Below, in pieces: positions 53,690 through 63,063 of a stretch of DNA of 64,000 nt (position 1 is its first letter; every line of letters begins with the position of its first letter). The notes under the pieces are model-generated. The model saw nothing but the letters and a program-made list of their open reading frames with translations. It did no database searches and was not told the origin of the DNA. The translations under genes were made by a program, and so were the position numbers. Origin of the DNA: Acanthosepion esculentum (taxonomy: Eukaryota; Mollusca; Cephalopoda; Sepiida; Sepiidae); contig OZ038487.1 in NCBI GenBank assembly GCA_964036315.1, positions 56,150,909-56,214,908 on the forward strand. Direction: 5' to 3'.

Positions 53690-53760
53690 ATATTCCATGG
53701 TCATAATTTATTCCATTGGAATTGTAAAAACGATTCAATTCATCAGACCTACAAATTCAA
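53690..53760 (-). ncRNA. hammerhead-like motif, one box altered
   Basis: Minus strand: CTGATGA (53746-53740), then ATTG..AAT/ATT..CAAT as stem II, and GAAT (53713-53710) where GAAA is expected, followed by AAATTATGACCATGGA as in the 43.8- and 57.6-kb copies. Confidence 0.45.
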
Positions 53761-53919
53761 AAAGAAAACAGAAATAACAACTCCGGGAACAGCCGAATTA
53801 CCTGTACCTTGCTGTGTGGCACACATTTTTGAGGCAGGAAAATGATGATTGATTTTAAAGCATTATTATAATCTGTAAAGAGAAATGATACATTTCAATA
53901 TTACTCAATGATCATGCTG

Positions 53920-54660
53920 CTGTGACCTCCATCTTCTGGCTTTCTCCTATATTTTGGATTGGAGACATTCCCTTGTTCAAATTTAAATTTAATTTAAATC
54001 AAAGGGGAAAAAATTTCAGTGGGAGGTTGGTGCAAAACCAGCTTGATCTGACCTCTTTGATATGTATTTGATGCAATACTTGATTGAATGAATTGATGAG
54101 CAGATTTTTCATCATTGATATGACAGTTGAATTGTCGCAACAAATATGTATTGTAAGGCACTACCCAGTGATTGGTGATTTCTTGCTCAACTTGATGTCC
54201 ATATTGTCTCATTTTGATCTTGTTGATGTGACCTCCATCTTCTAGCTTTCTCCTTCTGTATTTTGGATAGGAGTAATTCCTTTGTTCCAATTTAAATTTA
54301 ATCTAAATCAAAGGGAAAACATTTCAGTGGGGGGTTTGTGCCTACCGAGGACCACTTTGATCAAAATGAAATATCCAAGTACCCTAGGAGTCATTCTCTT
54401 GTTCAAATTTAAATTTAATTTAAATCAAAGGGAAATATAATTTCAGTAGGGGCTTTGTGCCCACCCCCCAGGGGGACCATCTGATCAAAATGATCTTGCC
54501 GATGTGACCACCATCTTCTGGCTTTCTCCTTCTATATTTTAGATATGAGTCATTTCCTTGTTTAAATTTAACTTAAATCAAATGGAAAAAAAATTCAGTG
54601 GTGGGGGTTACACTTGGGGACTACCTTTGATCAAAATGAAATACACTTATCCAAGTATCC
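53920..54660 (-). pseudogene. Helitron Rep fragments in a degenerate repeat array
   Basis: The minus frame 54290-53994 reads YPKYRRRKLEDGGH, QVEQEITNHWVVPYNTYLLR, QFNCHIND. YP.YRRR..G, VPYNPYLL and .HINVE are in the order found in Helitron replication proteins ahead of the helicase. Three further copies of the PKYRRK.EDGGH block with an AAATTTAAATTTAATTTAAA spacer lie at 53.93, 54.23 and 54.50 kb, so part of the element was duplicated locally. The HUH motifs and helicase are not visible. Confidence 0.6.
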
Positions 54661-54755
54661 AGGGTAATGTAGTTTCAGAATATATATGGTTATGGGGATC
54701 TATCTCCAAAACCCTAGAAGGAGTTCAATAACAAACAGACAGACAGAGGCTACAA

Positions 54756-54791
<36 letters not shown>
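54756..54791. repeat. (TA)n microsatellite
   Basis: TA array left of the hammerhead palindrome. Confidence 0.9.
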
Positions 54792-54794
<3 letters not shown>

Positions 54795-54804
54795 GAAAGA
54801 GAGA

Positions 54805-54894
54805 GAGGCAACAGTCTGTTTCATGCTAGATGCAATCGTCAGGCAACGATGATTGCCTGACTATTGCATCTAGCATGAAACAGAATGTTGCCTC
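54805..54894. ncRNA. palindrome carrying a hammerhead ribozyme on each strand
   Basis: Arms 54805-54846 and 54853-54894 are inverted copies with three mismatches or so and a 6-nt centre. The minus strand gives CTGACGA (54842-54836), stem II around TGC-ATCTA-GCA, GAAAC (54822-54818), then AGACTGTTGCC with a possible short stem III ACAG-A-CTGT; both boxes fit CUGANGA and GAAA exactly. The plus-strand arm has CTGACTA, one base off, and an intact GAAAC (54877-54881). It is followed by the PLE block at 54.9-54.98 kb. Confidence 0.65.
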
Positions 54895-54995
54895 TAAGTG
54901 TTGACTTCTACGTTCACTTTTATATTTACACATGCTTTCTCTCTGATATTGAGCACTTTATCCCATAAATATAGCACACTTTAAGACTATATTTC

Positions 54996-55042
<47 letters not shown>
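54895..55042 (+). repeat. PLE end block and (TA)n
   Basis: GTTGACTTC..TATTTACA, ATATTGAGCACTTTATCCCA, TATAGCACACTTTAAGA, then TA from 54997. It matches 44.8-44.97 and 17.64-17.72 kb. Confidence 0.6.
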
Positions 55043-55045
<3 letters not shown>

Positions 55046-55264
55046 TATAGGTAACTATGCTCGTGTCGAAAAACCTTCGAACTCTTGATTTAACAATAGC
55101 CAAATCAATCACGAAGGAAAAAAAGGTTTTAAAAAAAAGAAAGAGCCAGGAACATGAGAGTCTGTCGAAAATAATCGCACAGATACAGGTTCAAGACCCA
55201 AAGAAAAAACCCCGATACGAGTAAACAACTAACTAAAGAGCTCAATACAAGCGTAGAGCAAACC

Positions 55265-55361
55265 TAGTCAAACCTAATGAGCCAGACACACCTACCAAGG
55301 TTTCACTTAGGCAGATCTGCCTAAGTGAAACCTTGGTAGGTGTGTCTGGCTCATTAGGTTT

Positions 55362-55366
<5 letters not shown>
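55265..55366. repeat. 102-bp perfect palindrome without spacer
   Basis: Each of the 51 bases left of the centre (55315/55316, inside GCAGATCTGC) pairs with its mirror base. The outer ends are TAGTCAAACC and GGTTTGACTA; the right arm passes straight into (TA)n at 55367-55409. No ORF or known motif lies inside. Confidence 0.95.

Positions 55367-55410
<44 letters not shown>
55367..55410. repeat. (TA)n microsatellite
   Basis: TA array at the right edge of the palindrome. Confidence 0.95.
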
Positions 55411-55412
<2 letters not shown>

Positions 55413-55429
55413 ACAAAGTGTAAAAAGCT

Positions 55430-55480
55430 TTTGTGTGACATGTTTCATACTTTAGGACTTCATCGGTCTAAATTTGTTAT
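55430..55480 (-). ncRNA. degenerate hammerhead-like motif
   Basis: Minus strand: CCGATGA (55466-55460), AGTCC-TAAA-GTAT, GAAAC (55446-55442), then the self-complementary ACATGT. The first box differs by one base from CTGATGA. Confidence 0.5.
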
Positions 55481-55592
55481 GTTGCTGCGGCAATACATGC
55501 ACACAAATGCTGGGAATTTTAAATTGAAAAAAAAATTACTTTTTTATTTTATATAACCAAGCTGATTTCATAAAATTTCATGTAAAGAGAGC

Positions 55593-55949
55593 ATGACAGA
55601 AGAAGTCAGATACTTTCTTGAGAGTTACAAGGAACTGACCATTATTTCCAGCATCTTTATTGATGGAATATATATACAAGTTCCACTTGACGTTTGCTGC
55701 GAGCTTGTGAACCAACAGGTATTCCAGGCATTTTATTTTAGAAATTGCAATTTTAATATTGACAAAAAAGAGATTGATAATGATCAAGTCAATTATTCGA
55801 GAATAATCAATATTATATTCTTTTGTTTCAAATACAAGTGTCATCTGGAATCATCAAAATGGTGGGAATTTTTCATCAAAATTTCAGCATCCCCTACCCC
55901 CCTCCCCATGTGTATGTGTAGTTACATCAACGGTCTGATTAAATCCTAA
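55593..55949 (+). CDS. unassigned open frame, 118 codons
   Basis: This is one of the few long frames outside tandem repeats or recognised elements. It reads MTEEVRYFLESYKELTIISS at the start, and contains VPLDVCCELVNQQVFQAF and CFKYKCHLESSKWWEF. Composition is not low-complexity except for a proline-rich end. No signal peptide, domain or homologue is recognised. In AT-rich DNA a frame of this length can occur by chance, and no supporting promoter, splice site or poly-A signal was identified. Confidence 0.2.
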   Translation: MTEEVRYFLESYKELTIISSIFIDGIYIQVPLDVCCELVNQQVFQAFYFRNCNFNIDKKEIDNDQVNYSRIINIIFFCFKYKCHLESSKWWEFFIKISASPTPLPMCMCSYINGLIKS

Positions 55950-55998
55950 AGGATGAAACAGGTCAAACAAATATTTTTTTCACTTGTCATTATCCTAA

Positions 55999-56019
55999 TA
56001 TATATATATATATATATAT
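55999..56019. repeat. (TA)n microsatellite
   Basis: Short TA array bordering SINE-D. Confidence 0.85.
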
Positions 56020-56021
56020 AG

Positions 56022-56165
56022 ATATTATTGTCATCCACAGACAGACTGTTTCGCAGCTTTTCAGTGTGGCTAGACGTCTGGTTGCCTTTAGCTAGGATTG
56101 AAACCCGACTGAATTGGCGTCAGTCAGAGATTCTACCACTAAGCCATCGGCACACGACAGGGATG
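56022..56165 (-). repeat. SINE-D copy with complete tRNA-like head
   Basis: On the minus strand: GCCGATGGCTTAGTGGTAGA is a good box A, GTCGGGTTTCAATCCTAG a good box B, 40 nt apart, followed by AGCCACACTGAAAAGCTGCG and the end CTGTCTGTGGATGAC. The best preserved of its family. Confidence 0.75.
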
Positions 56166-56333
56166 AAAGTGAATTTTAGCGTATTTATTTTTATATAAAC
56201 ACACAGTGACTGACAGGACTCAATTCGCTTTTGCCGAAGAGTCACGCCTTAACAGCTTTAATAGTCACTGTTTGCAAACCCACACTTCCTTCCCCAGTGA
56301 GCTCAAGTGAAATTAATTTTTTCAGGAGCCTAT

Positions 56334-56414
56334 ATTATTGTCATCCACAGACAGACTGTTTCGCTGTTTCACAGCTCTTCAGTGTGGCTAGACTTCTGGT
56401 TGCCTTTAGCTAGG

Positions 56415-56415
<1 letters not shown>
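56334..56415 (-). repeat. SINE-D partial copy
   Basis: Repeats the SINE-D body and end about 314 bp after the first copy, head replaced by (TA)n. Confidence 0.65.

Positions 56416-56467
<52 letters not shown>
56416..56467. repeat. (TA)n microsatellite
   Basis: TA array with one TG interruption. Confidence 0.95.
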
Positions 56468-56469
<2 letters not shown>

Positions 56470-56635
56470 TTTCATTAAAACTTTAGGAACTGCGTTCCTG
56501 ATCAATCCAAATTCATAAATAATTATATTGGATATACTATAACATGTCAAGATGTCTCTGGCCATAGCTCAATTAGGTCCCAATTAAATACAAATACAGA
56601 CCTACCAAACTATCTGCAGCATACTCATTGATAAT

Positions 56636-56656
56636 ACATATATATATATCTATATC

Positions 56657-56685
<29 letters not shown>
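56636..56685. repeat. (TA)n with (CTATAT) variants
   Basis: TA-based array left of the PLE junction. Confidence 0.9.
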
Positions 56686-56687
<2 letters not shown>

Positions 56688-56689
56688 GC

Positions 56690-57065
56690 CTCATCCACAT
56701 GTAAAAAAAAGGATAAAAGTAATGGAAGCATTATTAATAAAAAGCCAACACTCAATAATATCACCTATGAACATGGTCACAATGTGCTGACCATGTTTGA
56801 AAAATAAAATATTCCTATAACTCTAGATACATATATAAAACAATCCATATATTCAGTTAAATGTAAAAATAAAATCATATTTGATAATGGCAAAAAGTAT
56901 GGCTGAAAGTACCCGGATATACAAAATTTTGAACAATTTCTACATAATTTATGTCTAGAAAAGAAGAAAATTATAAGAACACAAGAAAAACTGAATAAAA
57001 ACCACAGTACCTTGTCAGTCTTTTTAAAAGAAATTTGTATAAAAAAGAATTGCTGCTCATATACA
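56690..57065 (+). pseudogene. PLE endonuclease tail joined to N-terminal fragment
   Basis: In shifted frames the plus strand reads INKKPTLNNITYEHGHNVLT, MFEK and a stop, about 80 bp of spacer, then IIFDNGKKYG, FEQFLHNLCLEKKKIIRTQE, KLNKNHSTLSVFLKEICIKK and NCCSYT, ending in (CA)n(TA)n. This is the third independent example of the endonuclease-end to N-terminus junction. Confidence 0.65.
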
Positions 57066-57257
57066 CACACATATATATATAGATATATAAATGTTGATAT
57101 AAACCAAATAATTACATATTTGCAAATGTATATACATGCATTAACATGCATACACTAGTAAGTGAATAAATATTTACTTAATTTAATATAAGGTGTGAAC
57201 AAAACAGTACTCAATGAGGTTAGACAGAGTTAAGGTAGTATATGCTGATAAATATAC

Positions 57258-57414
57258 ATATACCTACATTTGAAGGGCAGCTTAAACTTTCATCGTTCTA
57301 CCAACTAATCAGGCTCAAACTATTACAGCTGATTTTTTTTTTTAATCCACCATAATAGTTTGTGTTTGATGAGTTTGTAGGACCACAGAACTTTAAGTTG
57401 CCCTTCAAACTTAG
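57258..57414. repeat. foldback hairpin, about 60-nt arms
   Basis: CCTACATTTGAAGGGCAGCT at 57261 pairs with AGTTGCCCTTCAAACTTAGG at 57395, and pairing continues into CAAACTATTA/TAATAGTTTG. (TA)n follows at 57415. Confidence 0.75.
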
Positions 57415-57447
57415 GTATATATATATGTATATATATATATATATATT
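57415..57447. repeat. (TA)n microsatellite
   Basis: TA array at the edge of the hairpin. Confidence 0.9.
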
Positions 57448-57540
57448 TAAGTCATGAAAAATTTGGTAATCTGTATAGGTAGTCCCAAGGAGGATGAAAT
57501 CCTGAGAGCTCAATGTAAATTCAGAGCTAATAATTTAAAG

Positions 57541-57668
57541 AAAAACAGACCACTTTAAGGCTCCATGTAATAATTTATTTCACCATAGCCCTTTTAAAGG
57601 ATGCTGGATCATCAGACTTCACTTCCAAAAGGTTTCACTACATGGAGCCTTAAAGTGGTCTGTTTTAC
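57541..57668 (-). ncRNA. hammerhead ribozyme candidate within inverted arms
   Basis: Minus strand: CTGATGA (57615-57609), stem II CCA..TGG with inner CCTTT/AAAGG (57608-57582), GAAA (57581-57578), then TAAATTATTACATGGAGCCT. Both boxes are exact. The flanks AACAGACCACTTTAAGGCTC (57544) and GAGCCTTAAAGTGGTCTGTT (57645) form outer inverted arms. Confidence 0.65.
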
Positions 57669-57671
<3 letters not shown>

Positions 57672-57718
<47 letters not shown>

Positions 57719-57719
57719 A

Positions 57720-57763
<44 letters not shown>
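57672..57763. repeat. (TA)n with TGTG interruptions
   Basis: About 90 bp compound array. Confidence 0.95.
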
Positions 57764-57767
<4 letters not shown>

Positions 57768-57769
57768 AA

Positions 57770-60700
57770 ACAAAATGCATATAGACTATTAATATGGCAC
57801 TGAGTTCTGTTTTCACTGTATGCTTCACAATTGTAGCTTAGCCAGGTATGATGATAAACTGCATATAGCAGCAAGGCTTCTGATTTGGAGTTTGGTGGTT
57901 TTGAAAAGCATAGAACAATTGCTCTGGTTTCCAGTTCTACTCTGATCTGGGGAGGTAGCACCTGTTAGAGTCCTAGCTATAGGCAAATAGTGAACCCCCA
58001 AATGAAAACCAAAACACTAGGAAAACATAAAAATACATAGTAAAATTACCAGAAATATATTTTCATAACAAAATGTTCAACAATATATTTTTATAAAAAA
58101 TAACAATCAATATAAAACTAAAAAAAGTATAAAATATAGTAAAATTACCGGCAATACATTTTTATAAAAATATTATGAACAATAAATTTTTGTAGTGAAA
58201 TTACCAGCAATATATATATAAAAACATACCCTGAAACAATAAAATTATGTCCAAAATATCTATTTGAAGGCATAAAATTGTGTTCAAAATATATGTATCT
58301 GAAATCATATAATTGCATCAAAATATTTAGATTTCAGCATTAAATAACCAATAGAGGTTGATATGCCACTAAACAAAATCAGCCAAAACATATTGTAGCT
58401 AAGTTCCAGACTAAGCTAAGCTTAGTATTAACTAATAAACTTCAATTGCTGTCTGTAATGAAGGAAGAATGTGTTCAACCATTAAATGTGAAATTATTCT
58501 GATTGAACTGATGGTTTTGAGCCTACCAGGTTCTAACTGTATTTTGTTTGCAGACTAACCAGCTAAAATATCCTTTCTTTTAGGGCTCAGAGGATTAAAC
58601 ACTCAAAAAACGTACTGAAGAAAAGAGAGATATAGCAACATATATAAATAGAAGCTTATGAAGCTTTATTTGACTAATTTAGGTTTAGTGCTGAAAAACG
58701 TTTATTTTATAATAGTGAATGGTTACAAGCAAGAGGGGAGATGGGATGTGCTTATTCTGTTACCACAGAGGGAACAATAAGTTGCTTGCCTAATGTGCTT
58801 GTCTAAATAAGATGGCATAAATTTTAAGTTCAGTTTTCTAGATATTAACCACTGTCCATAGAGAAGAAAGAAAATGTTTGACTATTTATGGAAAAAGTAT
58901 TGTTTGAACTGATTGGTTTTGAGGCTCTCAGCTTTTACTGATATTGGCCAGCTAAAATCTGTCTTTTTATAAATTGCATGCATTTTAACATTCACAAGTG
59001 TCAGGAGAGTACTATACTAACAGACCAAATGTTAGAAGCATTTAGTTAAAGAGGATGGTAGATAAATTAAACAATCAGACACTGCCTCAACAAATTAATA
59101 AATGTATTTACTGCCATTGTCTTTTGTCTAATAGTGTCAAAAATGATATTGTTTTCTTGGATATTGTTTTTTGACTCAGAAATATACTTAGTGCAGTTAA
59201 TTCTAGTTTGATATTGTATAGACCACATGTTGATTATTTTATATTGTTTTCTTGCTTGATAATGCTTCAACAAACTCATAGACATACTTACTTTACTTGA
59301 TTCTTGTTTGATATTGCCTCGACAATGATTGGTTGAAAATGATTCTTGTTTGATATTACCTAAACATTTTCCTTGTAATCTGAAAAAAATATATTAAATA
59401 AATCTAAATAATTTATTGGGAGTACATAATTTTATTGTATCTTTTAAAAATGGTCACATAAAAAAATATATACTTATATATAATACATTCAAATATATTA
59501 AAACAAGGAGAAGAAAACCAAGGAAGAAAAATATTCAAAATTCTTTTAAAAATATTGGTGTTTGATGATTTCTATTAAACTTTTCCATTATGATTAGTAA
59601 ATATAGTTTTCATTTAATAATAATATCATCTAAAAGGCTGAAATTAATACAAAATTTTAAAAGATTTAAAACTTAATGAATTTCTTTAATTAAAATTTTA
59701 AAAAAATGAAAACAGTTCTTGTAAAAATTCATTATTAATCAAAAAATTTTCTTACAGCAATAGTGTCTTTAATATATCTAATTTATAAAAACAATTAAAA
59801 GCTTTTTGAATTAAATAACATTATAGTTTTATTGTATTTTTATTCAGAGCAAATTTTCAGTAAATGGTGTTTCTGTTTGACAAAAACAAAATGATTTAAA
59901 TTCTCCAAGGAGTCCTGCTTTTAAACAAGATAAATATGAAGAGGCTAAAATTTTAATTTCTTGAAATTTCATAAAATGAAATAAGTGGAACAGATGTAAA
60001 AAATATTTTTATCATGATTTTCTAAAAAAGAAAATGTCTAAAATAATTTCATTCATTTGTGAATATGTTCTGAAAATTTCATTGAAATAAAACAATTATT
60101 TGATTTTTGCAAGAATGTCCAAAACAATGAGTTTTTAATGCAGAAAACGCCAAAAATCCCTATACTAATCTTTAGCTCAACCTTCTGATGCAAGACAAAC
60201 AAGATTTCTTATCAAAATTTTGACTGTGCTAGAAAGGATTAAAAAATCTAATAAAATAAACAAAAAATACTTTGATCTTTCTTCTTGATAATAACAAGTT
60301 TGCAGCCTTTTTTCGTCATGGTATGCTCATTTTTAGAAACTTTTTGGAAGAACGTACAATTATGAAACATGCCATAGGTACCACTTGGTTAAGTGCCACA
60401 ACACCATTGAACAAATCATTTCCAGCATAATATTCATTAATTAGGCATAAAGTGCTAAATCATCTGGCAACATTTGACACCAACATCTGTCAGTATTGAA
60501 CGTTGCCAATGACAGTTTTGTCTGTTCTTGATATCGATGCTGAGTGGGTGTGACTGACAAATTTACATCAGTGAAAACAAGGAAGATGCAATTTTGAGTT
60601 GAACTGATGCCTTCCTTTCATCCTTGCTTCTTCTTGTCTTCTAACAGTACTAGTGTTATAACTTCTTAAAATATATCTTCTTGTAGCACCATCATATTTT

Positions 60701-60905
60701 CATAATTTCTCAATGAAAAATTTAAAGCATTATTAAAGATATTCATCATGTTGTGAATTATTTTATTGATACTGAAATGCTCAAAGATTGATGATAATGT
60801 GTTAAAAGATTGTTTTCTTGTCATGCCATTATATTTTACTATTTTTTCTCAATTAAAAAATCTAAAGTTTACGAATTTTCCAATGGTATTCTTTGTCTAT
60901 GATCT
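57770..60905. other. AT-rich, locally repetitive sequence
   Basis: No gene. Degenerate copies of AAAATTACCAG(A/C)AATA at 58.04, 58.14 and 58.20 kb; TTGATATTG..CTTGTTTGATA-type copies at 59.20-59.36 kb; and 59.54-59.82 kb is repeated at 63.71-64.0 kb. Confidence 0.45.
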
Positions 60906-61640
60906 CAACCTGATCCCACAGAGGGCGGTGATCTCCCAATGACACATGGCACAGTGGATAAAGGCATTGGTTAGATTCAGTGACAGGACCCAAAGAGTGG
61001 GAGTTCAATACCCAGTTTAGGCAGTGGAGAACTTGGAGAGGGAAAAATTAACAGGTGATGACTGATGTCCATTAAACATGGCATGTGGAACTAGAACAGT
61101 CTACCCCAGTGAGTGAAATAAAGGGTTCAGTTTGACAATCCAACCACCTGAAGAAGGCCAGAGCATATAACGGCCAGAACGTTGTAATAAATATGGCGAC
61201 AAAGATGAGGACAATAGTCCGAATAATGTAAATAGTGTACATAATACCTCATCTCAGAAATATAGACAGATACTAAAAAATCTAAAGAACAATTAAATTG
61301 TGTTTTCCTATCGTCTGAAGTCATGTACTTTAAAAGATTCTGTTTTTGCGATAATTCAGTTACCATAATTTTCTACAGATTTAAATGCTTTCCTTAGTTC
61401 CTTGCTTCCACTTGTCTTCTCACAATGTGAGTGAAATAATAAATAATATATTCTTGAGGTGCTATTATACATTCATGATTTCTCAATGAAAAATTTAAAG
61501 ATTATTAAAAATTTTCATATTCCTGTGAAGTATTTTATTGATATTGAAATGGTAATATATTCTAAATAATTTATTAAAATATTGTTTTCTTGTCATGCCA
61601 TTATATCTTACGTTATTATGTTTTCTCAATTAAAAATGTA
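60700..61640 (+). repeat. diverged direct duplication flanking a SINE-A
   Basis: 60703-60870 and 61480-61640 share CTCAATGAAAAATTTAAAG, TTATTTTATTGATA, TTGTTTTCTTGTCATGCCAT and TTTTCTCAATTAAAAA. The SINE-A lies between them. Confidence 0.65.
60931..61265 (+). repeat. SINE-A copy, most complete
   Basis: Box-A-like GGCACAGTGGATAAAGGCAT, box-B-like GGGAGTTCAATACCCAG, body AACCACCTGAAGAAGGCCAG, 3' block GAGGACAATAGTCCGAATAA and the end ACCTCATCTCAGAAATATAG. Full length of about 320 bp. Confidence 0.8.
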
Positions 61641-62728
61641 AACTTTAAATTCTCTTCAAATAAACTTTAACAAATGAAAGATAGTCTTCTGTTTAAAGTA
61701 CTGTAATTTATTATATATGTGGGTTATCTGACCTGGCTTTGCCAAGACATCTGCTAGAGGGCGCTATTTAAATTTTAAAAAAGCAACCATATACTCTCTC
61801 TTCCTCTTTAATGCTCTTTTTAACTCTTGCTTCTAGATGTAGTAAGACATTGATAAAGAACATTGCTGACTAGGCATATTCACTTCCTTGGTCCTCTGTG
61901 AACTTTTGAACTTTCACACACATACACAGACATGTTTATCATACAAGCTTGTTTCAAACACACACAAACTATCACATTATTCTTACATGTTTTTCCTTTC
62001 ATTGCAATTGTGTACACATGTAATTCCTTTTGTTAATAACATGCATTGCCATTTGTTTTAAATTCCATCTTTTGTCTTTCTTATTTTTACCTGAATTTAA
62101 ATTGAGTCCAACAATATTGTTTGTGGGATAAATGTTCCAGGAACCTATAAATATTTACTATACAGCATACATTCATATTCAAAGTATTGATGCCCACAAC
62201 ATAATGGTGACTTATTTCTGTCCAAATATACTAGTATCCTGCAGCATATATATTGGCAATTTTGAACTATTATAATTTCACTTGTTTCTTCATTCCTTCT
62301 TTATCATATATGTTATGCCCTACAAATACCCCATAAATAATGATTACAAATTATGATTACAAGGAAAAATGGAAACGACATATCACAGACACTATTTGGT
62401 TTCAGTGAAAGAATGAAAGAAAAAGACAGAGAAAAGACAGAGGAAGTGATAATGCTCTCATGTTTAATGTCTGCTATAGTGAAATGGAAAAACTTGACAA
62501 TTTTAAATCTTTTCATTTTTAGCCTCTTACTTCTTTAAATAATGAGCTGTATTCATACTTATAATTGTTATTGCAATAGTTTATTAAAGTTATTGTTCAA
62601 ATATTTAAAAATACAATAAGGGAATTTCCATGGGTATTTTGTAGTTATCTTGCAATAAGCTTATTTATTTATTAAATATTATGATACATTGGAAAATTCA
62701 AATAGCAAAATGGAAAATAGAATAGTAA
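61641..62728. other. AT-rich sequence without recognised feature
   Basis: No gene or dispersed repeat recognised. Confidence 0.4.
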
Positions 62729-62757
62729 AGTATATATATATATATATATATATATAT
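62729..62757. repeat. (TA)n microsatellite
   Basis: Short TA array. Confidence 0.9.
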
Positions 62758-63008
62758 TGAGGGTCTTGGCTCTCGCTTTTGAAACATGAGAACTCTTATG
62801 TAGCAAAGGAATTATATTTTTTTAAATATTTTTTTTTAATTTAAAAAAAAAATATTATAAAAAAAATAAAAAAATATTATTAAAAAAAAAATATAATATA
62901 AGCTCTACTTCTGTATGGAGCACAGACTTTTTAAAAATAAATGCAAAAATACTAAGGAACTCCGGATTATTTACCCAACGTATTCTTTCCTATTTTTCTG
63001 CATACCTG

Positions 63009-63012
<4 letters not shown>

Positions 63013-63060
<48 letters not shown>
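63013..63060. repeat. (TA)n microsatellite
   Basis: TA array of about 46 bp. Confidence 0.95.
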
Positions 63061-63063
<3 letters not shown>

